Positions 22,960-33,575 of a stretch of 64,000 bases of DNA are shown in pieces. Where the stretch lies: contig CM041292.1 of assembly GCA_023052935.1 (NCBI GenBank), positions 103,173,906-103,237,905 of the forward strand. The letters run 5' to 3'. The DNA comes from Piezodorus guildinii (taxonomy: Eukaryota > Arthropoda > Insecta > Hemiptera > Pentatomidae). Positions within the stretch are counted from its first letter, which is position 1. Each line of letters begins with the position of its first letter. The notes below the pieces were generated by a model. The model made no database searches and was not told the DNA's origin. It saw nothing but the letters and a program-made list of their open reading frames with translations. A program made the translations under genes and the position numbers.

Positions 22960-23545
22960 ATTATAGATTGGAGTTCGTTATGGAAGGATTGATACCTGGT
23001 TCGGGCCCAAGTCAGCTACATAAGGAATATTGAGGTCTTTATGGATCAGGTTATTCGTGACAGAGTAATGAGCGTTGAGGATTTTTTGAAGGATTTTGGA
23101 TTGTAAGGATTGATGACTGGAAGAATTAGATGGTTTAGTGGAGCCCCAAAGCTCAACTCCGTAAGTCCCGATATGTGTTATGTTGGTCATGTAGATGATC
23201 CTTTTGTAGTTAAGTGGAAGATTAGAGCGTCTTACTAGACGCAAGTGTTAAAGTAACCGAAAGCGGCAAGCAGTTTCTTGTCATTTCAGTCTAGTGTGCG
23301 GATTCCATGTTAGACGTTTGTCAAGTAGAAGTCCTACGTAGCGGATCTGTTCAACTGGAACAAACGGGATATTATAAAAGGATACTGTAGGGCAGGAAGT
23401 CATAGGTTTACGACGAAGGGTAATGAATTTATTTTAATACGCCATTTCTGACACCATACCTCAAGGTCCTCTCTGATGTGAGATGAAGAGTTTGAGAGCC
23501 AACAGTTGGATCGTTATTGACTGATACCACAAAGGTGTCATCAGC
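22960..23545 (-). pseudogene. Jockey LINE RT C-terminal relic
   Basis: The minus-strand reading keeps the thumb/C-terminal part of ORF2: L-P-L-N-Y-K-R-I-I-Y-M-T, then Y-G-V-E-L-W-G-S-T-K-P-S-N-S, L-Q-S-K-I-L and N-A-H-Y-S-V-T-N, and H-K-D-L-N-I-P-Y-V-A-D-L. These match in order residues ~775-847 of the intact ORF2. The upstream part (23250-23545) retains R-R-K-P-M-like and V-S-V-N-N-D-P-T pieces broken by frameshifts. It is closer to the relic at 37695 than to the intact copy (LWGSTKPSNSS in both, against LWGTAKHSN). The C-terminal end and the 3' UTR are absent. Confidence 0.85.
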
Positions 23546-24508
23546 ATAGGAAGAAAGGAACAATCTTTGTTAAAGTAAATTTAAGAACTTTCAAAGAAAG
23601 TCAGAGATAAAAAAAACATTAAAGAATGACAATTAATTTCGATATTATATTATTATAATTGTTTATAATTATAGTAAATCTATTATCAGTTTTATTATAG
23701 CAGTAAAAAAATGCAAAATTAATGGTACAAAGTGGTTCTTCTGGTTTGTCGATTTCGTAAAAAAGTTGTAACATAAAAAAGGAAAATCAAAACAAAATGA
23801 ATCGAAATAAAATTTAAGTTTTAAGGAAGAGAAAGATATTAATTTATAGTAGAATAGAATATATTTTATTTATTTATAGTATCAGTAGTTCATAAATCTG
23901 TATGTCTCATTTATTCACAGTTTTACTTTCAAAGAGAAGGAGAATGGTGCCTATGTGTAATAATAATAAATGATTTCAAATAGATTAAAAATTTGGATTA
24001 TGTCCTTTTAGTATAATGTATTTGAAGGACATTATAATGCGATTTACGAAACATACACTAAACAACGCATCTCATTAATGGAGCTCATGAAGCCGCTCGA
24101 TATTTATTTTAAATTTTTTATGTGATGGTCTCTCATGCTCCTCCATCATTAGCAAGGTCCACTTGAAGATCTGTGAAATGCAGAAGCACCACTAGAGCGT
24201 TGAGATTAATGTTTAAGCAGCCATTAGGGAGTGGATATATTGCGGGAAAGGTAGAGGGATCTAGGCTCGTTAGAGATGTACGGACACTCAAGAGATATGG
24301 ACTTTCTAATAAATGCACCTGACATTTCGCCCTAATTAAAGTGGTACGGTATGGTAGCTGGTTCCGATAACGAACATAGGGCTCAGCGCAACATAACTTG
24401 GGGTCGTGACTAGATCTGGGTCAAATCGTCAACTGTCTTCTCATCTTTAATTTATTGTAATAATTATAGAGAGCGCTTTTCTCTTATTAAATTACAGTGT
24501 TAGAAATA
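23546..24508. other. unassigned spacer
   Basis: AT-rich. A mid-GC patch at 24120-24430 has a 61-residue minus ORF with no recognisable motif. Confidence 0.35.
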
Positions 24509-25410
24509 AAAAAATCTGGTGCGGGCAACACACGACTTTTACTTACCTCCATTTTTAAAATCCATGAAAGAATTTTTAAATACAGTTAGAGATAAAAATA
24601 CGTGAAACTATTAAAGAATTAATTAAATTAAATTTCTATAGAAACATGTGTTTTATCAAAAAATCTATTATATTGTTATATAAAATAATCAGTTAGTTTT
24701 ATCTTCTTTTCATCACTCTCTATTAACTTTTAAAAGCTTGAGTATAAGATAATATTTTTTGTAAAATCTTAACCTTTCCAACGGTATATAATACATGTAT
24801 ATTACTGCTCTTATGTTCAAAAACAAAAAAAAATCATTAAAAATACGTTTTTTCAGTTTTTTCCTTTAGTTGGGTATCGAATTCATTCAATTTATATATT
24901 TACCTGTTTTTTATCAGTGGTAACAAGCTAATATAGTTATTTTTAGAGAATCAACAAAATGTAAGGTACTTTAGAAGAAGAAAATTTAAAATATCGGCAT
25001 TTAAGCATTGTCAAAACATTTTTATCCGAATGAAACTTAAACGATATTAAAGCCTATTAAATTTTACAAAGATATAGCGAGTTTCATCAAAATCGTCGAA
25101 ACCGTTTTCTAAAAAATCGACAAAATGTGCAAATTGCATGATATAAAGTGGCTCCTCTGGTAAGCTCATTATGATGAAAAAGGTTTTGTAACTCTCGGGC
25201 GTATATTTGTCTTAAATATGAAATTTCAGTTTCATAGGACTTACCGTTTTCGCCCGGGAGTTACCACACACACACAGACCTTTTTGCGGGACTTGGTTAT
25301 TTGCATTCAGGGGACCCTAAAACGTGTATTTCCGTTGAAAACTGGAATTCGAAAATTTTCACGATCGCAATACTTCCCCTTACTATATATATTGTAAGTG
25401 AAAGTAAAAA
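24509..25410 (-). repeat. R900 repeat, near-complete copy (d)
   Basis: The best-preserved minus-strand copy. The plus strand opens with AAAAAATCTGGTGCGGGCAA, then ACACACGACTTTTACTTACC. It closes with ACGATCGCAATACTTCCCCT and TACTATATATATTGTAAGTG, AAAGTAAAAATAAA. It shares every conserved block with the 4497 copy, including the CCCGGGAGTTACCACACACA segment near 25255. ACTTTTACTTACC near the left end and TGTAAGTGAAAGT at the right end form the subterminal inverted repeat. Confidence 0.65.
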
Positions 25411-25519
25411 TAAATGACCTGATTTCAAATTTAGATAACATCAGAAACTTTAACAAATACATTTTATTGATGTTATTAATTAACAGTATTCATTTCTTGG
25501 GTAAATAATTAATTAAAGT

Positions 25520-25525
25520 GTATAT

Positions 25526-25590
<65 letters not shown>
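25520..25590. repeat. (TA)n followed by T28
   Basis: A broken TA tract runs straight into 28 T (25563-25590). Confidence 0.9.
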
Positions 25591-25592
<2 letters not shown>

Positions 25593-25745
25593 ACGTCAGA
25601 GCGTGGGGACTGAGCGGTAAATTGTTGCAAACCGGTATGGTTTGCAACAATTTTCGATGAAATTTATAGGGTTGGGTCATCACTTCCTAGGACTATTTTG
25701 TGACTACTAGTTGGCTGACAAGCGGGAGGAGATCGTCATTGAATT
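25591..25745 (-). repeat. poly(A)-tailed retroposon fragment with a hairpin
   Basis: Read on the minus strand, this ~155-bp GC-richer segment ends in CTCTGACGTGC and then A28, as a retroposon 3' end would. It contains a perfect 13-bp hairpin (ATTGTTGCAAACC at 25621-25633 and its complement at 25639-25651, loop GGTAT). No protein or known SINE head is visible. Confidence 0.4.
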
Positions 25746-26384
25746 CCCATTTAATTATATGCTTGAAGTCTATTTTATAAGTAGAATTTTAGCTAAATTA
25801 AATTTAAATACCTTCGTGATAATAATATTAACACACTGTTCATAGGAACGAAAATAATCTTGCGCGTGTATCATAAAATTTGTATTTACCTCGTTCTTTA
25901 AATGAACAACAAAAATTATCTATTTTAATCATTCATGTTCATCTGCTTTTGTCACTCTCCTTAACTTTTGACAATATTGTCTGCTTATAATATATTTCGA
26001 TAAAATAACAGCACATTCATTATTATTACTGTCATTTCCAAATATATTAATTATTTACCACTGTGTTAATAGGAAAATAAACTAAAAAATTTTTTTTTTT
26101 TATTCTCGATCTACGAATAGCTGAAATCTGCACCTAAAAATACATTCAAATAATTACTTTATATTATTATGATAATATTAATTAAGAAAAACATTAGCAA
26201 TTGCATAAAAAAACTTTCACCATCCTACAAAATAAATTATAAACGTTTGAAATAACTGAGTCATTTATGGTCATTTTGTACCTAGCATAGCAACCTTTCA
26301 TACCAAAGGCCGTGCACGATCATACCCAGCAGATGGCATTAACATTTTTCAAAGGAAGTGAAAATCCTTCCTTATTGTCTTTAT
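25746..26384. other. unassigned AT-rich spacer
   Basis: Non-coding; no element recognised. Confidence 0.4.
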
Positions 26385-26552
26385 TATCCTTTCTTCGGAT
26401 GGGACGTGAAATGTTATTTCCGAGACATTGTGATACAAGGTCATTAAAGATATCCTATTCTAATTAAACCAGAATTGGATAATTTAGGACTCCCAATGTA
26501 ACATTTTCCCATTATCCACAATAGCATAAGATTGATAAATGAATAAACAATC
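26385..26552 (+). repeat. SINE-B fragment abutting the 192-bp array
   Basis: Shares CTTCGGATGGGACGTGAAAT, CATTAAAGATATCC, CTAATTAAACC, TTTAGGACTCCCAATGTAAC and the AATGAATAAACAA tail with SINE-B. The tail ends 2-3 bp before the first 192-bp unit. Confidence 0.6.
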
Positions 26553-26554
26553 GT

Positions 26555-27514
26555 TTGAAATATACTTATAATCATTATATCATATAGAAATTCTACAAAA
26601 CCATTTAGCGACAATAGAAAGTATTACCAAAGAAAATCACTTGAGTAAAAACGGTTTTCATCACACTTCATTACCTTCTAAGGTTCTTTTACCATAAATT
26701 AGCTTTCTATCTTTACATAACAAATCTGTAATAAATATTTTTATAGTTGAAATATACTTATAATCATTATATAATATAGAAATTCTACAAAACCATTTAG
26801 CGACAATAGAAAGTGTTATCAAAGAAAATCACTTGAGTAAAAACGGTTTTCATCACACTTCATTACCTTCTAAGGTTCTTTTACCATAAATTAGCTTTCT
26901 ATCTTTACATAACAAATCTGTAATAAATATTTTTATAGTTGAAATATACTTATAATCATTATATAATATAGAAATTCTACAAAACCATTTAGCGACAATA
27001 GAAAGTGTTATCAAAGAAAATCACTTGAGTAAAAACGGTTTTCATCACACTTCATTACCTTCTAAGGTTCTTTTACCATAAATTAGCTTTCTATCTTTAC
27101 ATAACAAATCTGTAATAAATATTTTTATAGTTGAAATATACTTATAATCATTATATAATATAGAAATTCTACAAAACCATTTAGCGACAATAGAAAGTGT
27201 TATCAAAGAAAATCACTTGAGTAAAAACGGTTTTCATCACACTTCATTACCTTCTAAGGTTCTTTTACCATAAATTAGCTTTCTATCTTTACATAACAAA
27301 TCTGTAATAAATATTTTTATAGTTGAAATATACTTATAATCATTATATAATATAGAAATTCTACAAAACCATTTAGCGACAATAGAAAGTGTTATCAAAG
27401 AAAATCACTTGAGTAAAAACGGTTTTCATCACACTTCATTACCTTCTAAGGTTCATTTATTATAAATTAGCTTTCTATCTTTACATAACAAATCTGTAAT
27501 AAATATTTTTATAG
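26555..27514. repeat. 192-bp tandem repeat, five units
   Basis: Five head-to-tail units start at 26555, 26747, 26939, 27131 and 27323, each exactly 192 bp. Units 2-4 appear identical. Unit 1 differs at a few sites (for example TATCATATAG against TATAATATAG, and GTATTACC against GTGTTATC). Unit 5 differs near its end (TTCATTTATTATAAATTAGC against TTCTTTTACCATAAATTAGC). This edge divergence with a homogeneous middle is the pattern left by unequal exchange. The unit is non-coding and about 70% AT, with no obvious internal symmetry. Confidence 0.95.
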
Positions 27515-27551
27515 TTTAAAGAATTCTTGATTATTAAGTTCTTTCATAGTT

Positions 27552-28340
27552 TATTTTATTTTTACTTTCACTTACCTATGTATGACATAAAGTAAGGAAA
27601 AGTTTTGAGACTTTGAAAATGTTTTAATTCAATTTGTTAACGTAAATATACGTTTTAGAGTGTCTTAAGTGCAAATAAGTCCCGCAAAAGGTCTGGGTTT
27701 TAATTCCTTTTGTGTTTATGTATCAAGGCTAGCGCGAAAATGAAATTTCATATTTAAAACAACTATACATCCGAGATGTTTGAACAAATTTTTCATACAA
27801 CTTATTCAAAAAATTGACTGACCAAAAGTGCTATTTAATACCATGCATTTTGCACCATTTTACGGTTTTCTCAAAAACGGCTCTAAAGATTTTGATTTAA
27901 CTTTCTGTATCCATTTAAGGGCTTTCATATCATAAAGGTTTCATTCTGCATGACAATATATTAAATTTCCTTCCTCTAATGTTCCTTTAATGTTGTAGAT
28001 TCAAAAAAAATTAACTATATTATTTTTTTAGCATTGATAATAAACGAAGAAATATATAAGTTTATCGGATTTGACAACCAACAAAAGGATAAAAAAGCAA
28101 AACAATATTTTTTATGTTTTTGAAGATATAAACAGTAATATAGATGTATTATATATCGTTGGAAAGCTAATTTGTACATTAAATTGTAAAATGTAACGGA
28201 GAATGATGAAAAGCCGATAAAACTGAGTGTCTTACATAATAATATAATAGATTATTTAATAAAACGCATGTTTCTATTGAAACCAAGTGAAATTTATTTT
28301 GATCTCTAACTGTATCTAAAAATTCTTAAATTGATTTTGA
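27552..28340 (+). repeat. R900 repeat, copy (e), left part
   Basis: Opens with TTACTTTCACTTACCTATGT and AAAGTAAGGAAAAGTTTTG. It keeps the GAAATTTCATATTTAAAACA, CTCAAAAACGGCTCTAAAGA and AAAGGTTTCATTCTGCATGA blocks and runs to AAATTGATTTTGA at 28328-28340. There it is interrupted by the chimeric insertion at 28341-29200, and its last ~38 bp resume at 29201. It was therefore present before the chimera. Confidence 0.65.
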
Positions 28341-28370
28341 TCGCTTCTCGGTCTATTGGCTAAGATCAAA
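28340..28370 (+). pseudogene. U2 snRNA 5'-end fragment
   Basis: About 30 nt match the first nucleotides of U2 snRNA (known start AUCGCUUCUCGGCCUUUUGG followed by CUAAGAUCAA), with two mismatches: GGTCTA here against GGCCTT. The fragment begins at U2 nucleotide 1, exactly at the insertion junction, and stops before the branch-point recognition region. It is not a gene: no snRNA promoter, Sm site or 3' stem follows. It is the 5' piece of a retroposed chimera. Confidence 0.8.
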
Positions 28371-28462
28371 TTTATTGAAAATGCTTGAAATGTTTATTGA
28401 AAGTGCATGTTCATTGAAAATGTTTTAATTCAATTTGTTAACGTAAATATACGTTTTAGAGT

Positions 28463-28798
28463 GTCTTAAGTGCAAATAAGTCCCACAAAAGGTTTGGGTT
28501 TAATTCCTTTTGTGTTTATGTGGCAAGGCTAGCGCGAAAATGAAAAGTCGTACGAAAATGAAATTTCATATTTAAAACAACTATACATCCGAGATGTTTG
28601 ATCAACTTATTAAAAAATTGACTGACCAAAAGTGCTATTTTATACCATGCATTTTTCACCATTTTACGGTTAGTGTATAGTTGTTTTAGATATGAAATTT
28701 CATTTTCGTACGACTTTTCATTTTCGCACTAGCCTTGCCACATAAACACAAAAGGAATTAAACCCAGACCTTTTGTGGGACTTATATGCACTTAAGAC
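28463..28798. repeat. 125-bp inverted repeat (foldback) of R900 sequence
   Basis: The left arm 28463-28587 and right arm 28674-28798 are reverse complements with only a handful of mismatches (for example GTGCAAATAAG against GTGCATATAAG). An 86-bp spacer lies between them. Both arms are R900 sequence. Confidence 0.9.
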
Positions 28799-29185
28799 TC
28801 AACATGCACATACACATGCCGGCCGTCTCGACGCGAAGAGGTTGTGCTCGCGCGACTTCGTTAAGGACACTCTCGGTTCACCCACGGTTATCTCTTGGCC
28901 CGTGGACATCCGCCTCTCTGTCGATCATGTCAGGTTCCTCTCACAATACTCCAAATCCTCACAGAATGCCGACAATATACCGCTTCACGTATTCTTTTCA
29001 AACTCCCCATCGATCTGTCGCTTCTTCTCTCTGATTCCTCTCTTCATATAACTAACATCATTCGCTTCCTAAAGTCACACCATCTTTACTCTCAGATCTA
29101 AACTATACTCTCACTCTACTCCTATAATCATGTCACCTGTATCTAACGGTGCAAAGGCGAACATGACCGTGGTGGTTGTCGCCTC
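28799..29185 (+). pseudogene. I-like LINE ORF2 C-terminus and 3' UTR
   Basis: In one frame the segment reads R-E-E-V-V-L-A-R-L-R, a stop, then G-H-S-R-F-T-H-G-Y-L-L, P-P-L-C-R-S-C-Q-V-P-L-T, I-L-T-E-C-R-Q-Y and I-I-R-F-L-K-S-H-H-L, ending at a stop near 29101. The ordered signature 'EEV-LxRLRxGHxRxTH', 'CxxCxVPLT', 'HIL-EC' is the C-terminal domain after RNase H in I/R1-like non-LTR retrotransposons. The 3' UTR ends ATGACCGTGGTGGTTGTCGC and then CTC plus poly(A). One in-frame stop and the 5' truncation make it dead. Other frames through it are shadows. The exact clade is not certain. Confidence 0.75.
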
Positions 29186-29200
29186 AAAAAAAAAAAAAAA

Positions 29201-29240
29201 AAATTGATTTTGACAACGGGGGTTAGTGTAAGTCGTATGT
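29201..29240 (+). repeat. R900 repeat, copy (e), right end
   Basis: TTGATTTTGACAACGGGGGT and TAGTGTAAGTCGTATGTTGC continue the R900 copy interrupted at 28340. Compare TTGATTTTTGCAACTGAGGT in the 62568 copy. Confidence 0.65.
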
Positions 29241-31739
29241 TGCGAGCTAGTCGTAAGTTTTGACCTCTTTACTAGTTGAAGTTGGCGAATGACATATCTA
29301 AATTCAACACTGAACTGTAGAATGGCCACCCAAGGCCCGGGTTAGGTTCCCTGTAGTCTATCAGCATCGTCACATTCCAGATAAGGGTGCTTGTTGCTTG
29401 TGAATACTTACCTTGAAACCTCGCCCACTATTCCAAGTAACAACAAAGTTTGCTATGCTCAACTTGTTAATCTTCATATCAACTACAACACTCTCTCGAC
29501 TATCAGCAGTTGACAAAATAAGATAACAAAAAAAAAAAAACCTTATGTCGGCTTGAGAGAAATTCCAATCAGACTATATATGTAAAAATTAATACAAAAT
29601 CGATTATTGTTTTCAAATAATTTTAAAGAAAAAATATTTCTCACATCTTTACAAAAAGATTTACTGATTATGGCCATTAGATATAATGATTATGCTTGCT
29701 CGGGATATAAAGGAATAGAGGAGAGTTGTAAGAGAGGCCCAGGTTCTTGGAGGAGCCAAGAATATAAAAATGAATAATAATTATTGAATAAATGAAAATA
29801 AAAACTTATGTTGAATTGTATAATAAACAAGATTGATGGGTTATATACGTTGAAATAAACGAATTTTCTATATTAATAGGATGGTTTGTTCACTGTCTCT
29901 TAATGCCTTCGAGACCTGGCGTGGAATGTCACATTCTTCAATTTCTCTTTTTACCGAGGGTAGTCTTCAATAGTGTACAGTATAACAGTAGACTGGTGTT
30001 TTATCCACTAAGGTAATATATCTCCCATTAAGAATGCTATTTATACCAAATATCTTGTCAGGTTCATTTTTATCATATGGCTATATGTTGGCAATTAGCT
30101 TATCTTTGAATTAGGACCATAATTAATCATCATTAGTTTTTTAATTTTCTAGTAGTAAAAGAGCTTACAATGTCTTTGTGTGCTCATGATAGTTTTACAA
30201 ATTACGACTACTAAATCGAATACACGTTTCTCAACATTTTCTTTTTAATTGCTACAGTGTTAATAAATGTGATTAATTATATGTAAAATTATTAAAAGTA
30301 TTACAATTTCCACGTCCAAACTCGTCTCAGTTAGTGTTATTAACATGGATATGTCTATGACCGGAGGTCTGTAAATTTCATTTTTTTTTCACCCTGAGTT
30401 TGATACACTCTAGCTCTGTTGGTGTCGCTAGGATCCAAAATTTAACGATAGAACTACTGTCAGATATTAAGTGTAGAATATATTTTGGTACATTAAATTT
30501 TTTGCTAGCACTTACTGTTTAGCTGTTTTCACATTAAGAAAAGTCACGTATTGCCTAACTTTTTTTGGTGTTGGAGTTTGTTGACAAGCTCTATCTCTGT
30601 TGGTGATGCTTAAATCAAAATTTTGACGGCAGTCTTTCTGAAATTTATTGAAAAATATTTTATGTTATATATCATTTGTCGCTAGGAGCTACCGTTTAAG
30701 ATATATGTTTCGTCCACCAATCTGTCTCAATGCTGGAGACTTCGAGTGGAAAGACTTAATTTAAAAAAAATATTCTGCCGAATAGCATTGAGTGACCTAA
30801 AGTTATATTTGGGATATAAAATAAATAAATTAAACAACAGGCAAATAAAATATAAACAAAATGAATAAAAAACTGAACAAATGTACATTAAAACTAAATA
30901 TTTAATCTAACAAAATAAAATGATAATAAGCTGTACAAAGCGGTAAAAACAAATAAAAAGTTAAAACTAATACAATTATAAAAAGGGTACTTAAGAGTTC
31001 AATAGTCAAGACGGGATGGTTGCTGTGCGCCAAATACTCGTATAAAGCGAAGCAGAAACAAAAATGTTCCCTAAGGAATTTGAAGAAGGGAGACCGTAGG
31101 TACTCCTGCCTGAATGAGCGTCCAAAAACAACTGAAGGGAAAGATAAGCCGGCGTATTGCTGACGGCGTAAACAAACTAAGTCTCTTTGGATATAAACAC
31201 ACAAGGAAGCCTTCTTCGAAATACAATACTTAAAGTTTAACTAGGAGATATTTTAAAATTAGAATTTATAATAAAAATGACTAAAGTGCATACATTATGT
31301 TAAAAAAAGTATAAATGAAATATAATGACAATGTTTAATATAAAACAACGATTATTTAAATGAAGTAACAAAAAGTAGCGTTATTAAAAATAGAACATAT
31401 GTATGTATTAGTAATAAAATACATATACATTCGGGCCCGAGCAATATATATTGGTTCGAATGCAAAAATTGACGTATTGCAAAACTTTATTAAGAGTTTG
31501 GGTTTTATTGACACGCTCTTGCAAAAAAATCCGTGTTAGTGCTGATCGCATTGGAAATTAAGGTTATTTCTTAAATTAAAATTTGTCACTAGGACCGTTT
31601 AGGAGCTGTATTGATTTGAGTACAATCAGTTACTCATGTAACAATGGCTAGATGATGTACAAGATGATTTAAAATAAATTTTGTTAGTAGATTATCTCTT
31701 TCATTATTTACTTTCCACATTTCATCAATCCGTCCGACC
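29241..31739. other. unassigned spacer with a weak two-unit repeat
   Basis: Two degenerate units about 181 bp apart share CTCTGTTGGTG (30414-30424 and 30595-30605) plus flanking 'GAGTTTG', 'GTCGCTAGGA' and 'CGTATTG' motifs. A third weak relative lies near 31470-31620. A SINE-A-like head remnant (AACAGTAGACTGGTGTTTTA, near 29983) is visible on the minus strand. The 100-residue minus ORF at 30902-31204 (a basic start, then a hydrophobic end) has no motif that I recognise. Confidence 0.35.
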
Positions 31740-32157
31740 ACAAACTCAATTTAAGATCGACAGATTTGAAAGGAAATTGTTGAGGCGTATCTTAGGGCCA
31801 GTTAGAGAGAATGGCACATATCGCTGAAGGAAGAACAAAGAGATCTACGACGATCTTCGAGTTTCTCATTTTGTGCTAATCCAGCATTTAAAATGGCGGG
31901 GACATGTTATCAGGGTGGATGAAGGTAGAGCCGAAAGGAAATTATATTATGGGACCCCGAATGAAGTCAGACCGTGGAATACCGAAGGGAAGGTGGAAGG
32001 ACTCCGTGGCTGAGGAGGACTTGAGGATGGTAGGAGTATCCAGCAGACATGCCGCTGACCGAAATGATTGGGAAAGGACAGTTTAAAGGGCCAAGGGTAT
32101 CTTCAGGCGCCTGTCGAGCCGTTAAATAAAAAATAAATTTAATACAAACTCAATTTA
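31740..32157 (+). pseudogene. 5'-truncated LINE RT tail with 14-bp TSD
   Basis: The 390-bp insert (31754-32143) is flanked by perfect ACAAACTCAATTTA duplications at 31740-31753 and 32144-32157. It encodes, with frameshifts, the C-terminal end of an RTE-like RT: F-E-R-K-L-L-R-R-I-L-G-P-V, then H-L-K-W-R-G-H-V-I-R, R-A-E-R-K-L-Y-Y-G, P-K-G-R-W-K-D-S-V and R-H-A-A-D-R-N-D-W-E. The order 'FERKxLRRI', 'WxGHVxRM', 'GRPxxRWxD', 'AxDRxxW' is the usual one for this tail. The A-rich end AATAAAAAATAAATTTAAT precedes the right TSD. The 60-residue ORF at 31904-32086 is part of this relic. Confidence 0.85.
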
Positions 32158-33034
32158 TCCGTGACTGGCGAAAGCTATAGATTATACATAAACATATCTA
32201 TAATCTATTGTTTTTCATAGTCAGGGTGAAATTCTAACGCCATTTTCTCCTAAATTATTTTCTATGTTTTTTTTTCCACCCCTCTCTCGCCTTTGATGCG
32301 TATTATTTACTCATTATGATTATGAACAAGGTGAAGGAATCAAATTTGTTTAATGAAAAAATGTTGTATTGGTAGAGTATTCCAATGGGCCATTATCGGA
32401 ACCCAAATCCATAACAGCAGTAGGCTTATGGAGCTCGTATTACACCACGCTCATATTCATTTCCTATCCTCCAAATTAATAAACATCTGCTGTACACTGT
32501 ACACAACTTTAACTTAATTGCTCAACTTAAACTAACCACAAACTTTAAGTGAATTACAAAAGTTTAAAAAAAAAGGAAAATATTAAGAAAAAGGACATAA
32601 GACCTATTCGGTTCCAAATGTTTTAATTTATTTTATTTTTCTCAGGACATTTATGATTTATAAATAAGTCAATAAATGAATTAATCCAGAGAAAAAATAA
32701 ATCGCAGTGTTAGGTGCATGGAACCGACTAAAATCCGACTAGAATGGCCTTGGTTTCTTTTTTTTTTTTACAATTAACAATTCATTGTTAGCTACTCATG
32801 CGTTAATACTGTCAACATCGTCTGTCGACATTCGAATTCCCCCAAGGCACGTTTTGGATCGATGGAAGGATAGGTAAATTTGAAAGTCATCTACATCAAG
32901 TACTATGTGATATGTGAGCGATGAAAAGAATCGAGAAGATTGATCAGATAAATAGCGAAGTGAGGAGCTTTAAAGAGCACAACGTTGAAAACTAAGTGCA
33001 TATATTTTAGAAGAAGTACATGATTTTGGACTCC
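32158..33034. other. unassigned AT-rich spacer
   Basis: Non-coding. A weak RT-like scrap may lie near 32920-33000, but it is too short to call. Confidence 0.35.
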
Positions 33035-33575
33035 TACGTTTAATTTAATCTACATAGTTATCCGTTTTTTACCAATGTTAACAGGTTAATGGTCATTTTT
33101 TTTTTTTTTTTTTTAGGACTAACAAAATTAAAAATAGTTTAGAGGGAGACAATTTAAATTATCGGCATTAAAGCTCTGTCAGACTACTTCAATCAGAATG
33201 AAGTCTACATGATATTAAAGCCCGTTAACATTACATCAATATAGCCTGTTTAATGAAAATCGTTAGAGCCTTTTTTGAGAAAATCGTAAAAAAGAGAAAA
33301 ATGCGTGAAATGAAGTGGTTCTTCAGGTCAGCCGAATTGGATTTAAAAAAATGTCGCTGAAACATCACGAGCGTATAGTTGTCTCAAATATGAAATTTCA
33401 GTTGTGTACGACTTTTCATTTTTTCGCTAAACTTACCACAAATACACACTGACCTTTTTTAAGGACTTGGTCATTTAGACTCAGGGGATCCTAAAACGTG
33501 TATTTCCGTCGAAAACTGGAATTCGAAAATTTTCATGAACGCAATACTTTCCCTTAATACATATTTAATATATAG
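33035..33575 (-). repeat. R900 repeat, truncated copy (g)
   Basis: Keeps the opening half. The plus strand shows CCGTTTTTTACCAATGTTAA near 33063, CGGCATTAAAGCTCTGTCAG near 33162, AATATGAAATTTCAGTTG near 33386, GGGATCCTAAAACGTGTATT near 33485 and CGCAATACTTTCCCTTAATA near 33541. The closing third is missing. A 23-nt T run interrupts it near 33092. Confidence 0.65.

Larger units (their letters stand above)
28328..29213 (+). mobile_element. chimeric retroposon: U2 5' end, R900 foldback, LINE 3' end, poly(A)
   Basis: An ~860-bp insert (28341-29200) in an R900 copy is flanked by the 13-bp duplication AAATTGATTTTGA (28328-28340 and 29201-29213). In order it contains the U2 snRNA 5' fragment, a ~35-bp stuttering junction, a sense R900 segment (about 28405-28665), the same R900 segment inverted (28674-28798), the 3' end of an I-like LINE (28799-29185) and 18 A. 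TSD plus poly(A) indicates target-primed reverse transcription. The joined, unrelated pieces ending at a precise RNA 5' end fit template switching of the LINE RT. The right-hand A run partly overlaps the TSD, so its exact length is uncertain. Confidence 0.75.

Noticed and set aside
26555..27514. CRISPR-like array
   Set aside because: The units are 192 bp with no spacers, in a eukaryotic context. It is a simple tandem repeat.
28340..28370. A functional U2 snRNA gene
   Set aside because: Only ~30 nt are present, with no Sm site, 3' stem or snRNA promoter, and it sits exactly at a retroposition junction.
28773..29051. 92- and 82-residue plus ORFs in the LINE tail
   Set aside because: The frame with the GHSRFTHG and CRSCQVPLT blocks is the real one; these two are out of frame.
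30902..31204. 100-residue minus ORF as a possible LINE C-terminus or membrane protein
   Set aside because: No diagnostic motif. The hydrophobic end is AT-driven, and I could not place it in any family.
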